A stretch of 64,000 bases of DNA from NCBI RefSeq assembly GCF_949987535.1, contig NC_080077.1, positions 35,491,389 to 35,555,388 of the forward strand, read 5' to 3'. The notes beneath the pieces are model-generated. The model saw nothing but the letters and a program-made list of their open reading frames with translations. It searched no databases and was not told the origin of the DNA. The stretch is from Balaenoptera acutorostrata (lineage: Eukaryota; Chordata; Mammalia; Artiodactyla; Balaenopteridae). Numbering within the stretch: position 1 is the first letter of the stretch; every line of letters begins with the position of its first letter. This document shows, in pieces, positions 60,985-64,000 of the stretch. Position numbers and translations under genes: made by a program.

Positions 60985-61465
60985 GTCACTTAATGAGTAT
61001 GTTAAAAATACATATTCTTGGGATGTGCTCTCTAGAGTGGGGTTGGCAACCTCTGGTGGTGGGTCAAATCTGTCCGATTGCCTGTTATTGTACTGACCCC
61101 AAGCTAAAAATATTTGGGGTTTTTTTTTTTTTTAAGTTGAAAAAAAAATATTTTCTGACACATGAAAATTATTTGAAATTCAAATTTCAAGTTTATATAA
61201 AGTTTGATTGGACCACAGCCATGCTTATTCATTTACACATTGCCTGTGGCTGCTTGTGTGCTGTATCAGCAGAACTGAGTAGTTTTGACAGAGACCATAT
61301 GCAAAGCCTAAAATTTTTACTGTCTGGCCCTCTAGAGGAAAAGTTTGCTAACCTCTGCTCTAGAGAATCTGATTCAGATGTTCTGAGAAAGGAACTAGGA
61401 ATTGCTTTCAACATGTTTTTTGGGTGATTGTGATACAGGGATCTTTGATGACACTTTGAAAGGTA
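60985..61465 (+). mobile_element. MER5A (hAT-Charlie MITE) split by a second hAT element
   Basis: The left half (60985-61037, gttaaaaatacatattcttg) and right half (61358-61465, gagaatctgattcagatgtt, then gatgacactttgaaag) are continuous in the MER5A consensus. They are separated by the hAT insertion at 61038-61357. Both parts are diverged. Confidence 0.65.
61038..61357 (+). mobile_element. hAT-Charlie MITE with perfect 8-bp target duplication
   Basis: The ends tggggttggcaacc and gtttgctaacctctg are degraded terminal inverted repeats of the CAGGGGTTGGCAAA type. The perfect 8-bp duplication ctctagag (61030-61037 and 61358-61365) fits the NTCTAGAN preference of Charlie elements. The interior has cacagccatgcttattcatt and gacagagaccatatgcaaag. 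It is non-autonomous, with no transposase. Confidence 0.85.
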
Positions 61466-61489
61466 ATTCAGTAGAAGAATTGTGAACAA

Positions 61490-61972
61490 CCTGTCTCTTC
61501 TTCTCCCCTTCTCTTCATCACACCCACTCCATCAGCAAACCCTATTGGCTTTATCCTCAAACAGTATCTAGAATTTGTCTATTTTTTACCTTGTTCACTG
61601 CTATCAACCTAGTCCAAGCCATCATCATTTTTCATCGGGATTCTTGTTATTGGCTTCCTAACCAGTCAATCTTCTTCTGCCCTTGCCTCAGTATTGTCCA
61701 TTCTCAACATGACAGCCAGAGTGAATGTGTTAAAACCTTAGTCATGTCATGTAACTCTTTTCTTCAAAGTCCTCCAATGGTCTCTCTACTTCTCTTTTCT
61801 CTCTATTCTAGCTACATTGGCTTCCCACTGTTCCTCAGAAACGCTAGGGGTGCTCCATCTTCAACACCAACACAGGCTATTTTCTCTAAGTGGTATAGTC
61901 TTCCCCCCAGAGATCTACATGGCTTTTATCTTTGTCTCATTTAGGTCTTTCCTTAGCCATTACCTTCTCGGC
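61490..61972 (+). mobile_element. L2 (CR1-clade) LINE 3' part, sense, cut by the gap
   Basis: Sense L2 blocks are seen in order: ctagtccaagccatcatcat, gttattggcttcctaaccag, gcctcagtattgtccattct, gacagccagagtgaatgtgt, gtcatgtcatgtaactcttt and agtcctccaatggtctctct. It is the same region as the antisense copy at 9.9-10.4 kb. The plus frames of 117-123 aa are decayed coding sequence. The right end is hidden by the N gap. Confidence 0.7.
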
Positions 61973-62172
61973 NNNNNNNNNNNNNNNNNNNNNNNNNNNN
62001 NNNNNNNNNNNNNNNNNNNNNNNNNNNNNNNNNNNNNNNNNNNNNNNNNNNNNNNNNNNNNNNNNNNNNNNNNNNNNNNNNNNNNNNNNNNNNNNNNNNN
62101 NNNNNNNNNNNNNNNNNNNNNNNNNNNNNNNNNNNNNNNNNNNNNNNNNNNNNNNNNNNNNNNNNNNNNNNN
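61973..62172. other. Assembly gap (200 N)
   Basis: Exactly 200 N, probably a scaffold gap of nominal size. Any frames running through it are artefacts. Confidence 1.
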
Positions 62173-64000
62173 CACTGCTGACAATTAAGCAATTGGAAAT
62201 AGATTTTATATTTTAGTTTCCGAGTAAAACCAGTTGAAAATAAGATAAAAGCTCACCAAATATTTTCATTTTTCTCAATTTGTTTTGCCTTTTTTTTAGT
62301 GTTACCATCGTTACTGTTAAAAATAACAAAAATAATTAGATCTGAGAGTGATCTAAAATAATCAGGTTTCTTATCTGATTCCCTTGGAGCTGTGGAAATG
62401 AGTTTGACTTCACATTTTCATTTTGTTTTAGAAATACACGGTGAATAAGTGTGTTTGAGACTTGACAGCCAAAGCCATTGTTAATTACAGGAATTTTCCA
62501 TTACTTTCTCCCCTGTCCCCTAATAACCAGAGTTCATTACTGCAATATCACCAAAGATCTGATAATATGCCTTATTATTTTTTGTACTGTACACTAGATA
62601 ACTCTTTAGCTAAATGTTTATTAGGGTAGTAGGAAAGCCATTTCATTTATTTATTATTTATGTATTAAGTATACAGGTACAACATTATTTTGCCTGTAAC
62701 AAAATGAAGAGACAGAGAATTATACAGGAATTTAATTGCCAACTTTGGACTTGGTTCACAGGTTGTACTCTATACAAAAATTTAGGTAATCTCATATCTC
62801 ATAATTATTTTACATTATGTATAGAAATTATTCATTGCTTTAGTACTAAAGAGTTTCTGAAGATAACAAACAAATCATGAAAAAACTTTTCAACAGAAAA
62901 AAATTACAGTTAGAAATCTTTCATACAATGTTTATATTCTGATTTAGCTTACTTTTTGTATCTTTTTTTTCTTACTTTTTCAGTGGAAATGATCCCTGAT
63001 TTCCAATACCCTAAGGATTATTTAGGGATTTGATGTGGTAATATATTGTTATTTATGATTTCTAAAATTTTCTGAGATGGTTTAACTTTTATCTATTTTG
63101 CTTGTTTGTGCCCATAAGAACAAGAACTTTTAAAAGTTTATGTCCCCATATTTGATTATTGAAGTCCACTGAGAATCCTTTCTCAACAACCTTGGCAAAC
63201 TCATAGAACTCATTGGCCAGTTTGTTATTTTTCAAATAATAATGAAAGGCTAGTATTTTTATTTGGTATATGAGAACAATTAAATCTGTGCTTTTAGTAG
63301 GTACAGTTCTTTGATTAGAAAATCAAGAGAATGTATGTCTTAGTTTGGTCGTAAATCATCAAGAGCTTTCTAGTGGAAATTATATATAACGTTTCTAACA
63401 ATGTAAGTCCTTTTATGTACTGTGCTTCCAGCTCTCTTGAATTTGTAAGGTGTAATAAACTTCATGTTCATCTATGGAAGATTTTGGGAGGTTGAAAATA
63501 AATTTTCTTTCGCGTGTGTGTATGTTCTGTGTCACGTTTAATAACTATCTTCCTGTAACAACTAAGGTATTCTTTAGGATTGAAATCAATTCTTAACTAT
63601 TAAGGAAGAGGCTACCTGTGTTAAAGAAGCCAGGAGAAGAGGCTTCTTTACCTCCTCACCCTGCTTCCTGCAACCAGGGACCTATAGTGCTGAGTGCAAT
63701 GACCAGATTTCACAGTATGATGGCGCTGCATAGCTAGATGCCAAGACCTCCAATGGTCAATGCTGCCCTCTTCCTAACTGAATCAAACAGTTTGGGGAAG
63801 GGAATGGAAAGGGAGTGAGAAATGAAGAAAGGAGTGTTCTTTGAGGTGTGTTTGGCTCTTATAACCAAGACTTTAATATAAAAAGTTTTTGTTTTAAGAT
63901 CAAAGTGAACATTAATGAAACTTCTGGATGTTTATCCAAAGTCTTAAGTTACAAGTTACTTCTAAAAGGAAAAGGGTATGTAAAATTCCTGGGAAGGAAG
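62173..64000. other. Unassigned AT-rich sequence
   Basis: 1.8 kb with no recognised repeat, exon or RNA gene. The 88-aa frame at 62614-62880 has no motif. Confidence 0.4.

Noticed and set aside
61817..62216. Frames of 74-123 aa across the N run
   Set aside because: They are artefacts of translating N bases.
1..64000. CRISPR arrays, operons, phage or plasmid features
   Set aside because: No regularly spaced repeats with spacers were seen, and the repeat content is unmistakably mammalian.

Overview
This is mammalian nuclear DNA, almost certainly from a cetacean or a close relative. Seven copies of a tRNA-derived SINE of about 300 bp are present. All have the same head (gggcttccctggtggcgcag), the same internal pol III A and B boxes, and A- or AAAT-rich tails. 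They match the CHR SINE family of whales, dolphins and hippos, not the Bov-tA family of ruminants. The L1 3' ends are also of artiodactyl type. Nothing prokaryotic, viral or plasmid-like is present. No protein-coding host gene could be identified with confidence, so the window reads as an intergenic or deep-intronic AT-rich tract.

Layout. 0-5 kb: two antisense CHR SINEs, two probable LTRs, and a sense CHR nested in an old L1, followed by an antisense L1 3' end. 5-27 kb: mostly old, sparse material, with MIRs, hAT-Charlie DNA transposons, antisense L2, decayed L1M pieces, an MLT1-like LTR and another LTR-like block. This part ends with a short L1 insertion at 26.3-26.7 kb that carries a twin-priming inversion. 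27-41.5 kb: CHR SINEs, L1M, two long antisense L2 tracts and a TSD-flanked L1 3' end. 41.5-44 kb: an old MER-type repeat, a MIR, and a 154-bp exon-like segment at 43811-43964.

The most striking object is a 5.74-kb antisense L1 at 44102-49842. It has a 13-bp perfect target-site duplication, an A-tail, an uninterrupted ORF1 (297 aa) and an uninterrupted ORF2 (1272 aa) that keeps the expected endonuclease, reverse-transcriptase and zinc-knuckle residues. It looks like a young and potentially active element. A second L1 in the same orientation (54.1-58.7 kb) is 5'-truncated and its ORF2 is broken by a lost start codon and frameshifts.

59-64 kb: a MIR, a hAT-Charlie element inserted into an older MER5A (with a perfect 8-bp target duplication), an L2 fragment cut by a 200-N assembly gap, and unassigned sequence to the end.

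Together the window is a layered record of transposition: L2, MIR and DNA transposons are oldest, then L1M and MLT1, then the CHR SINEs and young L1s. Repeat family names come from recognising consensus patterns by eye; no database search was run. Stretches called unassigned are those where nothing was recognised.
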